DNA from: Amia ocellicauda
Lineage: Eukaryota; Chordata; Actinopteri; Amiiformes; Amiidae
Length of the DNA stretch: 64,000 bases
Assembly: GCF_036373705.1 (NCBI RefSeq)
Contig: NC_089869.1
Span: 10,303,676-10,367,675 of the forward strand
Reading direction: 5' to 3'
The notes under the pieces: model-generated
The model's database searches: none
What the model was told of the DNA's origin: nothing
The model's input: only the letters and a program-made list of their open reading frames with translations
In this document: positions 15,101-35,714 of the stretch, piece after piece
Position numbering within the stretch: the stretch's first letter is position 1
How the letters are laid out: each line of letters starts with the position of its first letter
Program-made: the position numbers and the translations under genes

Positions 15101-18100
15101 GTTTTAAAGACCACAGATTAACTGCAAATGTAACACAAGCAATAAAGATCTTCAGAGCTGGGCTGCTGCTGAATCAGCTATTGCCTGCATTCAAAACCAT
15201 CATTCAAACTGCATAATTAACTAAGATTACCGAATGCGCAGAGGCTCCCCCTATTAAAGGCAACATTCAGCATTATGCAGATACACCACCACACAGGAGG
15301 TTTAGCAAATCAGACATTAAAGAGCAGTCCTGTAAGCGTCGACTCCATCAAAATTCAGGACAAGGCTCATACTGGTGGTTTTAATATTGATTAACTAGGT
15401 CCTTATGTCCTGAAACACATTTGTATTGATTTGTGAGAGCAGTATACTGTTCCAGGATTGAAATAGCTCAGCCTGCTGAACTATCTTCATCATCCAGTGC
15501 ATTTTCAAAAGGGAAAATGACATTCAATATTCAGAGAGAATTACAGTATAGTAGAAATCTATATACACAGGATTAGCAGTCAAGTGACCGAGCGATTTGT
15601 GAACTCCATTTTGCCAGTAAAAATTGCTGGTCACAATCAAAGCTTTCAAGAGCATAAGTAAGTAGGAGTGCAATGATGACATTTTCAGTATGTCTGGAGT
15701 TCGCATTTATTGCCACAGAACATACCAGACACTTCAGTCAACAAGAATTTCAAAGATTTCAACAGAAAGTCACAAATAATTTAAAAAATGCCAGAAATAT
15801 ATAAATGTATACACACACATACTCTACCTTTAAATTGAATGTTTACGATTGTTTATTCAATTTTAAAAAGTGTTCAACATTTTTGTAAAATATCTAATTT
15901 GCTTTGAATTTTCATGTATGTTTCTGGTAGTAAATGTGTGGTTTTAGTTCTGCTTTTTTGTTTTGTGCAGTTTTGATAGAAGGAAAATAAAATACGGGTC
16001 CTAAAGCCCACTATTTACTCTCATGTGGTTTGAACCAGATTTCAGTATTGACAAACATGGTGTAGTGAGGAAGTGTATACATTCTGCAAGCTAAACATTG
16101 TCCCATATACACAAGTTACAGGTGCATTAGTGGAAAATACTTTAAACTGTCCAATCGATCAGTTATTTAAAGAAACAGGTGTTAAGCACCATCAGATCAT
16201 TGTCAGATACTGTGACAAATTAATTGATGAACAAGGGAACATGTACATTGACTGTCATGGTCACCACTCTACATCTATATCTGCTCATTCAGACTGTAAA
16301 CTTGAACAAAACATCTTAACTCCCAGATTACAGATCTCATTGTAGACCAGATATTATGTAGGTAGAAATCTGTAGGTGAAAAATCATCATTACAAAACAC
16401 ACCCCAGAAGCACAGTGGAAGTAATGAGAGTCATGGACCGTTCCAGTTACGACATCATGATCCACACTAAAGCAATGCAATGAACTCTTGCGGCAAATTC
16501 ATTGTTATACATTTACCTTTGTTGTCACAACTGGCAATGTGTACTTAGACTTTGTTACAGTAATTTTTAAAACAAAACTGAATTGCTCAACACATTCACA
16601 CAATCACTTTGCATTATTTATTTACAGTACAGGGACCCAGACGTTTCCTCTATAAATGGCAAAGTTGTCCATATTCAAACAGACTAGTTTAAATGTCTTT
16701 TAATTGGTTAATAAGGATGAGAAGGAAGGGTCAAACCAGATTGTTTTCATTTCAATGAATCACCTCTTACACATAATATACATGCCTATATCTTACATTA
16801 GCATATCGACAAACACAGCTATGCCATTTATACCGAGAACAGACTGTAAAATATACACCCCACCAATTATACTACAGACTATACAAAACAATAAAATAAA
16901 ATATAATGTTCTGAGATTTTGGGAGGAAACTAAATCTGCTAAACTAAAAGAAATTCAATGGAATAGCTGCTTGGCTTTTGCATAAGGCCTCCTCGTATCA
17001 AAGCACAGAACTGTGCGAAGGACAAGACGCTCCTTTTTGGTGTCTGCCTGACAAGAATGAGAAAAATGCTTCCCCTTCTCCAAAGGCTCCGATTTCCATT
17101 AGCTTCTCGAAACAGCCCACTCCCGCCCAAGAGAACCACACACGAAGCCCAGCTAGAATCCCTTCAATAACAAACACCGACAAGTCCGGTTTTCAAATGA
17201 TCATATGGCTGGCACAACAACAGCAGTCTATAAGAGAGCCACTGTTTTTAAGTTCTTTTTCCGTTCAACGACAGGCAGTCTGGCACAGACACGGCACTAA
17301 AGAAACCCAGAAGGTGGGAGTGTAACTGCGACTATACAGAATCACAAAGCAGGGATATCAGGTTTGAAACAGAGCCGCTGGGTTGCATTTCCAATGAGAA
17401 CAAGAACAGTCCACTGGAAAAAAAAAAAAAAAAAAGGCTAAAACTAACTCATGTTCTCGTTAGACACATTCCCAATACAAAACCTCACAACCCAGTTTTA
17501 AAAAGGGATGATTTTGAGAGAAGAGCAAGATTTACTAGCTGTCACTCAGAAGATTGAAAATGGATTAATATTAACAGCAGGTAAAAATTACAGCTTTAAT
17601 CAGATTGTGATTAGATGACAGTTTCCGTTTGCAGGTTTTCATCACTTCAGACAAATAGCATTTCAACAACACTCCTCCCTTCTCTTTTTCTTCACTAGAG
17701 ACTTAAAAGGCAAGTCCTTGTCCTCTACTTGGCACTGAAGTGCAGAGAAGAAAATTAAACATCTATAAAGTAGCAAAATTCATAGCTAGTTGAGGGTGTA
17801 TAGCCAGCATTGCTTTCCTACTATATATACATACAAATAAATCATGGCACAGATTCAATTCCACTCTTGTATCAATGTATTTGTTCGTTCATTTCTTGCA
17901 TTATTGATTGACAGTGTGCTGCAGATAAAAGTTATGCAACATCATCTCTGAAATGTTTAATGTGCCACAATGGCGTTCTGCAGTTTGCTCCAGGTTCGAT
18001 GTCTGAATGGACACCATCACTATTGCTTTGCTGAGTGGTACCGCTTTTCAAGGAGAGGTGGAGTTATATTAAGAAGACAAAATAGGAGTCGCTGTAGGCA

Positions 18101-21100
18101 GAAGAAGCTTTACAGTTTGACGTGTGAATGTGATCAGTTGTGTGGGGAGTGATCTTTGTATTGTTGGCCTTACTAAATCACAGTTTCTTTTCTTGCAGCT
18201 TACTGCCCCGTTTCCACTGTACACGTCCAGGTGCTGCATGGACAGGCTGAGGTGCTCCTAAGTCTGGACAGTGGAAACAGGGAAATTTAAGTCTGAATTT
18301 AGAAAAGCACTAGCTGTAGAAGACACACCCATGGCATGTGTTTACGTCTAATGAGGCTTCAGACAAATGTTTGTGGCATTTTCCTTTTTCACGTCACCAG
18401 AGAGAACTCTAGAGTGTGATGCTTTGCTAAAAGGGGGCCATTGTGCCTTTAGTGTCTCTGCTTAGTAGGTGGCCTGAACACCACTATCAGCTTCACATTC
18501 ATTAGCAGTTCTTCTGACCACCTTGATACAGACAGTGGAAACTTGGTCAGAGTCAGAGAGGGCTGAACAATGGTGGGACAGGGCCTGCTACAGGGGAGGT
18601 CTGCCACCAACAAAGCTGCCCCAGGACACTGCTGACTAAACACCTTTATCTTAGCGGAGGCTGATACCACAGAGCCAAGCCCGTATTTCCTGCCCTGTTG
18701 CAACTCATGTTATGATCCTCTAGAAACAAAAATATTAAAAACCCTACTGGGATAGTATTGCAGATTTAAAATGGTTTCCCCACCTTCAATTAAACATTTG
18801 AAACCAGTGGTGTGTAACCATGGAGGACCACAGCGTCTTCTAGTTATTATTCCAACAGGAGTACCTAAATTAATGATTTACTCAGTAAAGCTTATTCAAG
18901 ATATTCACGTTAATGCAGAGATCTTAAAATATGCCGCTGACTCAAGATACAGAACCCACAAACATTCACAGAGAAAAGACCACCAATTAAGTCGTCGAGA
19001 GTTGTGCTGGAACAAAAACTTGGAACCAGTTTTGACACACCTTCTCAAAGATATTCAGCATTCAGGAGATGCATTCATTCCTATTTTCTTAACATCTGTT
19101 TCACCACCATACAATGTTAGCCTGCTGGCACTTAAGCATCTCTGCTCTTCAGTGTTGGTCAACTCTTGTCATTAGGAACTAGCAGTTTTCATTACATCTG
19201 AGCTCTAAAATCTTTAAAGATTTACTTAACAGATCAAAGTAAACATTTTTCAGGGGATGTCAGAAAAATTAAGATAAAAAGCAATGCATTTTGCCTGGAA
19301 CTGGAGCTAGGAACATTTTGCCTGCTCTGTGCTCCAAGTTTTTATTTTAATTTTTAGCAATAATTGTAATGCTGAAAGCCTCAAATGAGACGTGAATGTT
19401 GGAAGCAAATTTACTGATTTGCGGAATTTGACTAGTCTGCATTTTTATGAATTTTATCCCAAAGATTGTCCGTTTCTTCATTTTCTGATACAATTCTCCT
19501 GGAATTTGAAAATGTAAGATTACAAAATATTACTTTAATTTTATGTTTGACCATATATACGTTTGATTGACTCATGATGGACATTATCATACAGGACATA
19601 AATAATAATTTTCACTTACTCATGCACTCTGGTGTCTCCATAGAGATCGCTGAGCCCAAAGCTAATGTAGTGCCAATGCTCCTGCACGTTCTGCGCCGGA
19701 CAGCCCACATTCCTGTACATGCTAATGTAATCTAGTGGATCTGGTCCTCCCAACCTGTGTGAAGGAATATCAATGGATTACTCTAAAGGCAGACTGTGGT
19801 AATAATGATGCCTGTATGACAATAACAACATGAATGTTTAAACAATCAATTAAGAGTCTGTATTCATGAATGACTCATTTTAAATGTATTTAGTAGAATT
19901 CATATTTTGAAATTCAGTGTTCGATTATCTGGGTGAAGGGAAAATCCTGAGAGAGAAAAAGTAGAGGACACATATTGGATAGTATTCTGGCAGATTAGTT
20001 TATCTATACAGACAATATATGCATCATTATAATATAGGGTTTATCTGAAACACACCAAGGAAATAATTTAAATGCCTAAAAGGCAGGGGGGTCTCTAGCA
20101 GACATTTGAGTGTTTAATACTGTCACTTAGTAAATAGTGATCTTAAGGTATTCCATCATCTTGAAGGCTAAAGAAACTTTGCTGAAGTGCAATCATGCAT
20201 AGTCCCTTTTCAGTACCTCAAATAAAACTTTGGACAAGTTATTCGACTGCAGATTAGGACCTAAACAAAACCTATAAGATCAACAGTTGATTGGGTCATG
20301 GATGGCAGCAAACTACCCGGATACTCTGACTGGAAAGCACCTCAATATAGCCTTGACATATTTTTGGGGACCAAGGGAGTGTTGTCTCTTAATATTAGTC
20401 ACAAAACATATCAAAGAGAATAACTGCATCTCTCAGGGTACAACACACAGCACATCAAAATACATCGAAGTAGATCTGTAACAAGAAACTACCAGTTTTA
20501 AGATAAATAAACGTGAATCAATAATGCCCTTCTGTCCTACCATTAAACATCACCGTTTTAACACCATCTAAGTTCAATTACACAAATTACTTTGTATTAA
20601 ACTCGAACAGTTTCCTGAAGACATCCTGAGGTTTTCCCTCAAAAGGCTCGTTTCAATGACCAATACACACTTTTCTGCCAACATGTTAAGTTTGCATTAT
20701 CGGCAATGCAAGGGCATGATTTTGTCAATAACAGTAAACTACATTATCCAACATAATCGTGCACAATGGGGAAAAGGAGATGAATCAGCGAGTCAACTTT
20801 TTCCCTGACATGAAATGTAGCACGGCCAGAAAGACTGCAACATTTCCCCAGCATCACCTATGAAACCGTTATGTGTAACCAGCTTTACAAATACTGTAAC
20901 AATGTAACCAATGTTGATTACTCAAAACCAGACTTATTTGTAGACTAAACATTTGCAATGTATTTATTTTTAAATTAAACTTAACACTCAACTTATCACT
21001 CAACACCCATAACAATTGTCCAAAAACACTCCAAATGAAAGTCTGTTTTTTATAAGACACAAAGCTCACATTTTATTATTGCTTTTCTCGGCGTTTACTG

Positions 21101-21275
21101 CTGAAGCTTGCACTCACCAGTATTTAACGATAGCAGTGACCTGCAGCGGATTGGGCTGCTCGGGATACAGCCGTCTGCATTCCCCATAAATTGCTTGCAG
21201 ACCCGGGGGAAACAGCGACGCCAGTCCCTGGGCTCCGGCTCCGGCGCCGCCGCCGCTAGGCCGCAGATCATCCAT
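176..21275 (-). CDS. SUFU: SUFU, suppressor of fused homolog (12 coding exons, complete)
   Basis: Negative regulator of Hedgehog signalling that binds and restrains GLI transcription factors in cytoplasm, cilium and nucleus. Coding exons in transcript order: 21275-21118, 19754-19620, 14641-14505, 9827-9685, 9513-9428, 8876-8804, 8500-8347, 7838-7736, 4094-3960, 1765-1627, 1130-1062, 265-176 (stop TAG). They sum to 1422 bp (473 aa; human 484). All internal boundaries are AG/GT and phases match. The N-terminal SUFU domain is seen from ASLFPPGLQAIYGECRRLYP onward; the C-terminal domain includes GRLLHGRHFTYKSITGD and ends SVFDNPLQ. The linker near residues 331-338 has SRKDSLES, the segment holding regulatory phosphosites in mammals. 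The start ATG at 21275 gives MDDLRPSGGG, matching the human MAELRPSG start. The N-terminal linker is Gly/Ala-rich and shorter than the human Pro/Ala stretch. Head-to-head with ACTR1A. Confidence 0.96.
1766..3959 (-). other. SUFU intron 9
   Basis: No coding signal. It holds a CA microsatellite at about 2636-2653 and a dispersed repeat at about 3565-3795. The short open frames here show no recognisable protein. Confidence 0.7.
3565..3795. repeat. Dispersed fish repeat, CTGGAGG type (probable non-autonomous DNA element)
   Basis: The stretch starts GGGTGTCACAATCACTGCCT, continues with GGAGGGTCGG and TTTCATTCCAC, and ends near CTCTGGAGGACTGGATTGGG. This layout (report of an over-full CTGGAGG, then a TTTTCATTCCAAC block and AT-rich middle) is common in fish genomes. 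A related piece lies at 18798-18930. No clean terminal repeats were seen, so the class is uncertain. Confidence 0.4.
4095..7735 (-). other. SUFU intron 8
   Basis: 3.6 kb without coding exons. It contains simple A runs (about 4509-4529) and several short G runs. I see no gene or clear mobile element inside it. Confidence 0.7.
9128..9352. mobile_element. Tc1/mariner-type MITE in SUFU intron 5
   Basis: A 225-bp element with terminal inverted repeats of about 24 bp: the left end begins CAGCTCTGGAAAAAATTAAG and the right end finishes CTCAATTTTTTCCAGAGCTG, with one mismatch in the compared part. It is flanked by TA on both sides (9126-9127 and 9353-9354), the target duplication of the Tc1/mariner group. 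It has no coding capacity. The family is abundant in fish from memory; this copy looks internally deleted. Confidence 0.85.
9828..14504 (-). other. SUFU intron 3
   Basis: 4.7 kb intron. It has a GA/CA simple stretch at about 12984-13006 and an A run at about 13310-13326. A 159-codon minus-strand frame at 12385-12864 has no recognisable domain and is taken as chance. No other gene seen. Confidence 0.7.
18207..18282. repeat. Short inverted repeat with CCCGTTTCCACTGT ends
   Basis: CCCGTTTCCACTGT at 18207-18220 is mirrored by ACAGTGGAAACAGGG at 18268-18282, enclosing about 47 bp. A third related motif, ACAGTGGAAAC, occurs near 18532-18542. GTTTCCACTG ends are typical of some fish MITEs, but no target duplication was identified. 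Confidence 0.4.
18798..18930. repeat. Dispersed repeat piece, GGAGGACCACAG type
   Basis: GTGGTGTGTAACCATGGAGG, then ACCACAGCGTCTTCTAGTTA and TTATTCCAACAGGAGTAC. It resembles the repeat at 3565 in its order of motifs. Its 3' limit is unclear. Confidence 0.4.
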
Positions 21276-21775
21276 CTCTCTCACCGAGCGCCAGTTAGAA
21301 TGGAAGAATAAATCACAGGGGAAAAAAGTAATTCCGTATTTTTACGTCGAAAGCGTAAAAGCTAATTCCGCTGCCCCTCCACTTCCGAAATACTATTGTT
21401 TATATTTTATACAGTGTTGTTTGACTACAAGTACAAATGAACCTCCCGTTTTCTCCCGAAGAGAAGCTTGTTGCTTCTCCTGAAAACGCGAAGGCACTTT
21501 TGAGTGGCATGTCGTCTATCCAATCAGCGCCAGAACTGGGATGCCCAGCGTGCGAATACCAGACGCTGGTTGGATGAGCTGCTTGCCCATCCGTGTGTAG
21601 GCGGGGTTACTGCATGTTTGGGAGCTGGGATTCCTTCTGCGCTGTACTTGGGATTGGAGGTTGGCGAGGAGAGCCTGCGGGAGTCCGTGATTGGAAACCG
21701 GGGTGTTTTTAAAGCAGCATCTGGCTCCACTTACTGGACACTGGAGAGATGTCGCAAGTGCAGTATGTATATATC

Positions 21776-21780
<5 letters not shown>

Positions 21781-21846
<66 letters not shown>
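21781..21846. repeat. (TA)n microsatellite, about 33 units
   Basis: An uninterrupted TA run in the middle of the SUFU/ACTR1A intergenic region, capable of forming a cruciform. Length is probably variable and assembly may have shortened it. Confidence 0.95.
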
Positions 21847-21849
<3 letters not shown>

Positions 21850-22195
21850 ATATCCTTCAAATATATATCAATGTGTTTCATTATATAACATAATTTGCTC
21901 AAATCTTAAAATACAGTGTTAATTCAACCGTCACGTTTATTTACCTTTGAGACAGTTTTACGCTGATGAATAAACATGTTTGTTCGTTTATTTTTGTCAC
22001 AGTATTATTCCCGCGGTACACTTAAACTAAAATTGGCAAGCTATATACCGTAACTTGATTTTTTTCCTGAATAAAAGAGCTCCCATGTGAATGTAATGAA
22101 TACACTACCTCTATTAAATATCTTAAACGCACTTAATTCAATACCACGACGACTAGCAGTACCAATTTTATAATTCGATGGATTATGGATAATGC

Positions 22196-22292
22196 GTTCG
22201 TGTAGCGCAGATGTCCGCAGTTCTGCGTGGGTCTGCGCTGCTCCACCAATGCGATCAGTGGGATTCTGCAGATCTGCGCAGAACTGCTGCGA
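22196..22292 (+). repeat. Palindromic CCAAT promoter element, copy A (ACTR1A side)
   Basis: Starts GTTCGTGTAGCGCAGATGTC, with CTCCACCAATGCG in the middle (CCAAT about 178 bp before the ACTR1A ATG) and a right arm CTGCAGATCTGCGCAG that mirrors the left. By hand alignment the first 56 bp match the reverse complement of 45448-45550 at about 49 positions. The right arm is shortened relative to copy B. No clear target duplication. It is either a MITE taken over as promoter or a shared promoter module. Confidence 0.75.
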
Positions 22293-22423
22293 CTAATATT
22301 GTTCACTCAGTCAAATCAGCGCAGCTTCATCCAGCAGCAGCTCGCTCCCCCGCCCTCCCGAAACACGGTCCAGCAGCACGCCTGCGCAGCACAGACCCGG
22401 CGACTCATCTGTACTGATACACC

Positions 22424-31803
<9,380 letters not shown>

Positions 31804-34800
31804 CACCGGGAAGAGCGTGCGTGTGTGTGTGGAGGGGGGAGGTGATTTCCACTTGGAGAACGGCTGTCACTCCACTGGTGGCACGCTTGTCTTGTGTGGC
31901 TGTGACTGACCAGCTGAATATGAGATGGAGGGAGGGAGAGGGAGAGAGATGGAGGGTGGGAGAGGGAGAGAGAGAGGGAGAGGGAGCGAGGGAGTCTTTT
32001 TGCCCTCACCCATAACTTTTAGCCCTGACCTCTGCTTTCTGTTTTTATTTTATTTTTAAATACTCCCTCCAGCGGCGATGCTGTGCCTTTTGAGGTTTCA
32101 ACCGTCACAGCCCACACCCACCCCTTCACGAACATATGATCACATCTCGATTTAAACCTGCCATTTTGTTTTGTTCCTTTTTTTGCCTCCAGTGCTGAAA
32201 TGTTAAGCTGCTGCCCTGGTACGGGACACAACACAGGGGTCTGTTTCTTTATTCTCTGAGGTCGACCTGCACCTGAAAACATTACGATAGGAAGTGTGCT
32301 GCTGGTGTGTGTAAGTGTGTGTTCGTCAATAGGCAAATAGCTCATTGTTGAGGAGTAGGGTCTAGAATAGATATTGAGGACTGTACAGTATTTTCTACCA
32401 ATGGTGATATCGTTCGTCTTCGACAGAGGATTGTCGAAAGTGTCATTGGATTTTGTAGTAGGAACGGTTGAAAGGGAGAGAAGTGAGTGTTTGCGGAAAT
32501 GGCGACTTTCATTTTGTATGTATTTGTATTGGACATTCTCGCTAGATCCTTGAGTACGTGATGCACTCCCTTCCTTTTGTACTTCGACAACAAGTGGCTG
32601 AAACCCGCCCCCAATTCGTCCCGCTGTACTTTAGTGTCGTCCGTCCGTATGTCCCGCAGCTCGAGATAAATCAAAAGGTTCCTCTGCTGGTGCCACATTG
32701 TGGTGCATTGAGAACGATCCTGAAACTTGAAACAAAAGAAGTACAGCCACCATGATCATCTGATCTTCACACTTCTTCTGAGCAGTGAGGTTGCAGTTTA
32801 ATTTAGCTGGGGGTTAATATAGGTGAGATGTTAAAAGCTACAGTGAATATCCTGGTATTGAAAGGCCAAATTTAACAGGGAGGTGTGCGATCACAGCTGC
32901 CTGCTTTTAAAATGTGTGTCATTAGCTCTTTTCCTAGATCATGTTCATACTTATTGTTCGTTCGTAGTTATTGGCTCCTGTCAAGTATTTGAGGCACAGG
33001 GGGATTCCTTTACTTTGTAGTCACTACATCTGTTGCTGAAGTTTTAGCATGCTATCCTGGAAATAAAATGAAAAAGGACTCGTCATTGGGATCAAATTTG
33101 CATTAAGACAATGCCCAGGGTACACAGCTGTGTTCAGATTAGAAAACAACATGTATAAATATTGGCTTAAGTAAAATTGGACTGATTATGGGAGGAAATT
33201 AGAAGAGTCTTAAAGTCTTTTAGAAGAGGGAAAGTAATACTGGATACGCCAAGCACAAAAACGGCACACCCAAGCACAGAGGTATTTGGTAGCATGACTT
33301 TGTGTACTGCAGGGCTTGTTGCAGATGCCCACGAACAAGGCTGATCTTTATACCACGATAGGGGTTGTGTGTGGGGGTAACTGTACAGTTGCACTGTGTC
33401 GGATAGTAGTGGTAGTGTTCTAGAGCAGGGCGAATTTGACGCAATTCCAAATACTAAACTTCAAAACAGAAAAAGATCTCCCAGCTGTCCCTGTACAGGA
33501 GAGAGATCGAGAAAGCATGAATTGCAACACTAGAATTTGGTGACGGTGAACAGTATTGTGGGAGGGGATCCCTTCGTATTTCCACACACACAGGAGGCAC
33601 AGACTTCAGTGCAATGTCCAAACCTTCTACATTTTATTTTGTATTATATTGGTGTCTGTATTATGCTAACTCTATCCTTCCTTCACTGTTTTACACTATT
33701 ATAACTGAGGTTCGTCCTTAATATTGCCAGTAGGGCACTGATGTTTTGTAGCCAGCTTCTCTCGATGTACTACTAAAAATCAACTAACCAGCTAACCTCA
33801 GTCTAACATGTTCTAACAAATAAAAAGGAGAGGGTTTAAAGGGAAAAAATAAGTTTAAGCAGTTACCGTCAAATAAAAATGGAAGAGAAGGTTCTACCAA
33901 AACAGATGGGTGTTTTTCATCATTAGCTACGTCAAGCCCGGGAGTTATAGGTGTAGTAAGTGTAGTAGAGATGAGGTAGCCTTACCGTGATCGTGCTGCC
34001 AACGAACACTTCGTCTAATTGTATGTTGCATCAGCGCTTCACCTAACCTAGACATTCAGGCTTTCAGTAATATTTCTGCAGATGGGAGCGGGGATCCGAA
34101 AGCTGCAGGAGTCACCGATTGGGACCAGCAGAGGCGCTGTGCTGTGGTGAACTCCCAGCTGTATGTTTGGGTGACAAGAACCCCCCAAAGCCCTACCAAA
34201 ATACCCATGGATTTCTTTCAGCTGAGACCAAGGGGATCTGATGCAGGAGAATAGTGGCTGGAGAGCTTGGATCAGGCTGGGGACAGATCACACCCCAAAC
34301 GCCATCCTATTCTTACGTTAAAAAGTACTTTTGCTCTCTCTCCCCATTGACGCACCTTTTGTGAAATGCTACGGATGCAGGCTGAAAGTATTCAATAAGG
34401 GAATAACCTTTTTTTTTTGGTATTTATTTTTTATTTCTATTTTTTTGTGTCAGTACTTGAAGTGCAGTTGTAAATGTCCTGCTGTTAGGTTCCTTTTCAC
34501 ATTCAAATGCATGCCATTATCTCCCTTGACTGGGGACTGTAACCCAAAAATGTAGGGGTTAATTTATATATAAAGATCATTCCTCCTTGCAAGCACTGCC
34601 TGTATTATTACTTTTTCACGCTTTACTGTAAAAACAAATAAGTACCTTATATACTGGTTTGGCAGATTCTACCATCAAAATAATCAATTTTCCATTCTGT
34701 AATAAGTCTGCTTGCAAAGGAATGTGTCTTTTTAAATTCTATTTGGTCTGCTTTAAAAAAAAAAGATTTCCTTTAAGCAGGTGCTTCTGTTGCACACAAT

Positions 34801-34825
34801 AAATACCATTTAGTGGCTTGAAACG
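31804..34825 (+). other. ACTR1A: Probable ACTR1A 3' UTR
   Basis: No conserved coding sequence after the stop. A purine-rich GGGAGA tract lies at about 31925-31992. Two possible polyadenylation signals are seen: AATAAA at about 33061 and AATAAA at 34798-34803. Which is used is unknown; the distal one gives a 3 kb UTR. Confidence 0.5.
34798..34803 (+). terminator. AATAAA polyadenylation signal (ACTR1A, distal candidate)
   Basis: AATAAA in CACACAATAAATACC, followed by a G/T-rich stretch at about 34812-34842. It is the last good plus-strand signal before the convergent MFSD13A 3' end. Confidence 0.45.
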
Positions 34826-35704
34826 TGACTGCGGTCTGTATGAGAGCTACATTCTTTAATAGACTTCCTGCTGAAGCAAAAGCTTTCCAGTTTGAACCTG
34901 ATGTTCAGGGACTGATAGCAGTCACACCCTCAGCTCCCGGTTTGAATCAAGTGGAAGAAAACCAGGGTTTCGCAGTCTGCCTGTTTGGTCTGTCAGCTCT
35001 TGTGTTGTACAGTTTACACCGTACAGCTACAAACCTGTGGTGCCACAGTACTTATGAAACAAAAACGTTACATAAAAGAATAAAAAGCAATCATTCATAT
35101 ACAAGATGTGTTGGAATGTTTCCATTATTTCCGATGCAAATCTCTGCAAAGTACATGTATGAACGGTTAGGAATGAGATGGGATTACAATAGATATAGTA
35201 CGTTTGTACATCTGTATGTCATATTAAAATTCACACCAAGATAAAAGGGGGGAAAAAAGTCTGACGGAAATTTAGGTATGAACAAATTTCTAAAAGGCGA
35301 TTCCATATTCCCACCCTGTTGTTGAAACTACATACATTGACTTAAGTTGAACCTAAAGACAGGTAAACATTGCTCCTGAAATGGAGACAAACTGGCATAC
35401 TAACATGTCTCATTCTTAATTCTCATTGATCTGATAGTTAAGGTTTTTTTTTTAAAGGGGGGAGGGAGAGAGAGCATGGTTGTCAGTGTTAAGACACAAG
35501 ACACTTTCCATGTACATCTCTCTAAGACTTTCCTGAAAAGATTCCAGCAAAAAACAGCTGTTTTCCATTGTCTGTGACAGCTAGACCTGCCCTCTTCCAC
35601 TCCTGATCCGATACAACAAAAACAAGATGCACACACAGAGAAGCAGCCAGATCCAAAGATCCCCCAAAAGCACAGAAGACAAGGTGACTGAGGTACAGAA
35701 AGGT

Positions 35705-35714
35705 TTTATTTATT
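35705..35714 (-). terminator. AATAAATAAA polyadenylation signals (MFSD13A)
   Basis: On the minus strand two overlapping AATAAA hexamers lie about 1.8 kb after the MFSD13A stop. The sequence between 35715 and 37497 has no exon and is the likely 3' UTR. Confidence 0.45.

Larger units (their letters stand above)
14642..19619 (-). other. SUFU intron 2
   Basis: 5 kb intron, AT-rich. It contains a short hairpin repeat at 18207-18282, a dispersed-repeat piece at 18798-18930 and an A run near 17419-17436. No coding exon seen. Confidence 0.7.
21276..22423. promoter_or_regulatory. Head-to-head SUFU / ACTR1A promoter region
   Basis: 1148 bp separate the two start codons, which are transcribed away from each other. 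The SUFU side has several CCAAT boxes (CCAATCAGCG at 21516, inverted copies near 21651 and 21688). The ACTR1A side carries the palindromic CCAAT element at 22196-22292 and GC-rich sequence up to the ATG. A long TA tract lies between. No TATA box is obvious. Shared regulation is inferred from position only. Confidence 0.65.

Noticed and set aside
17419..17436. Poly-A run as the tail of a processed pseudogene
   Set aside because: No coding-like sequence or target duplication upstream; a simple A run.
18771..19175. 134-codon plus-strand frame in SUFU intron 2
   Set aside because: Starts in a dispersed repeat and has no known domain.
34825..35244. 139-codon frame after ACTR1A
   Set aside because: Lies past the distal polyadenylation signal, AT-rich codon use, no homology recognised.
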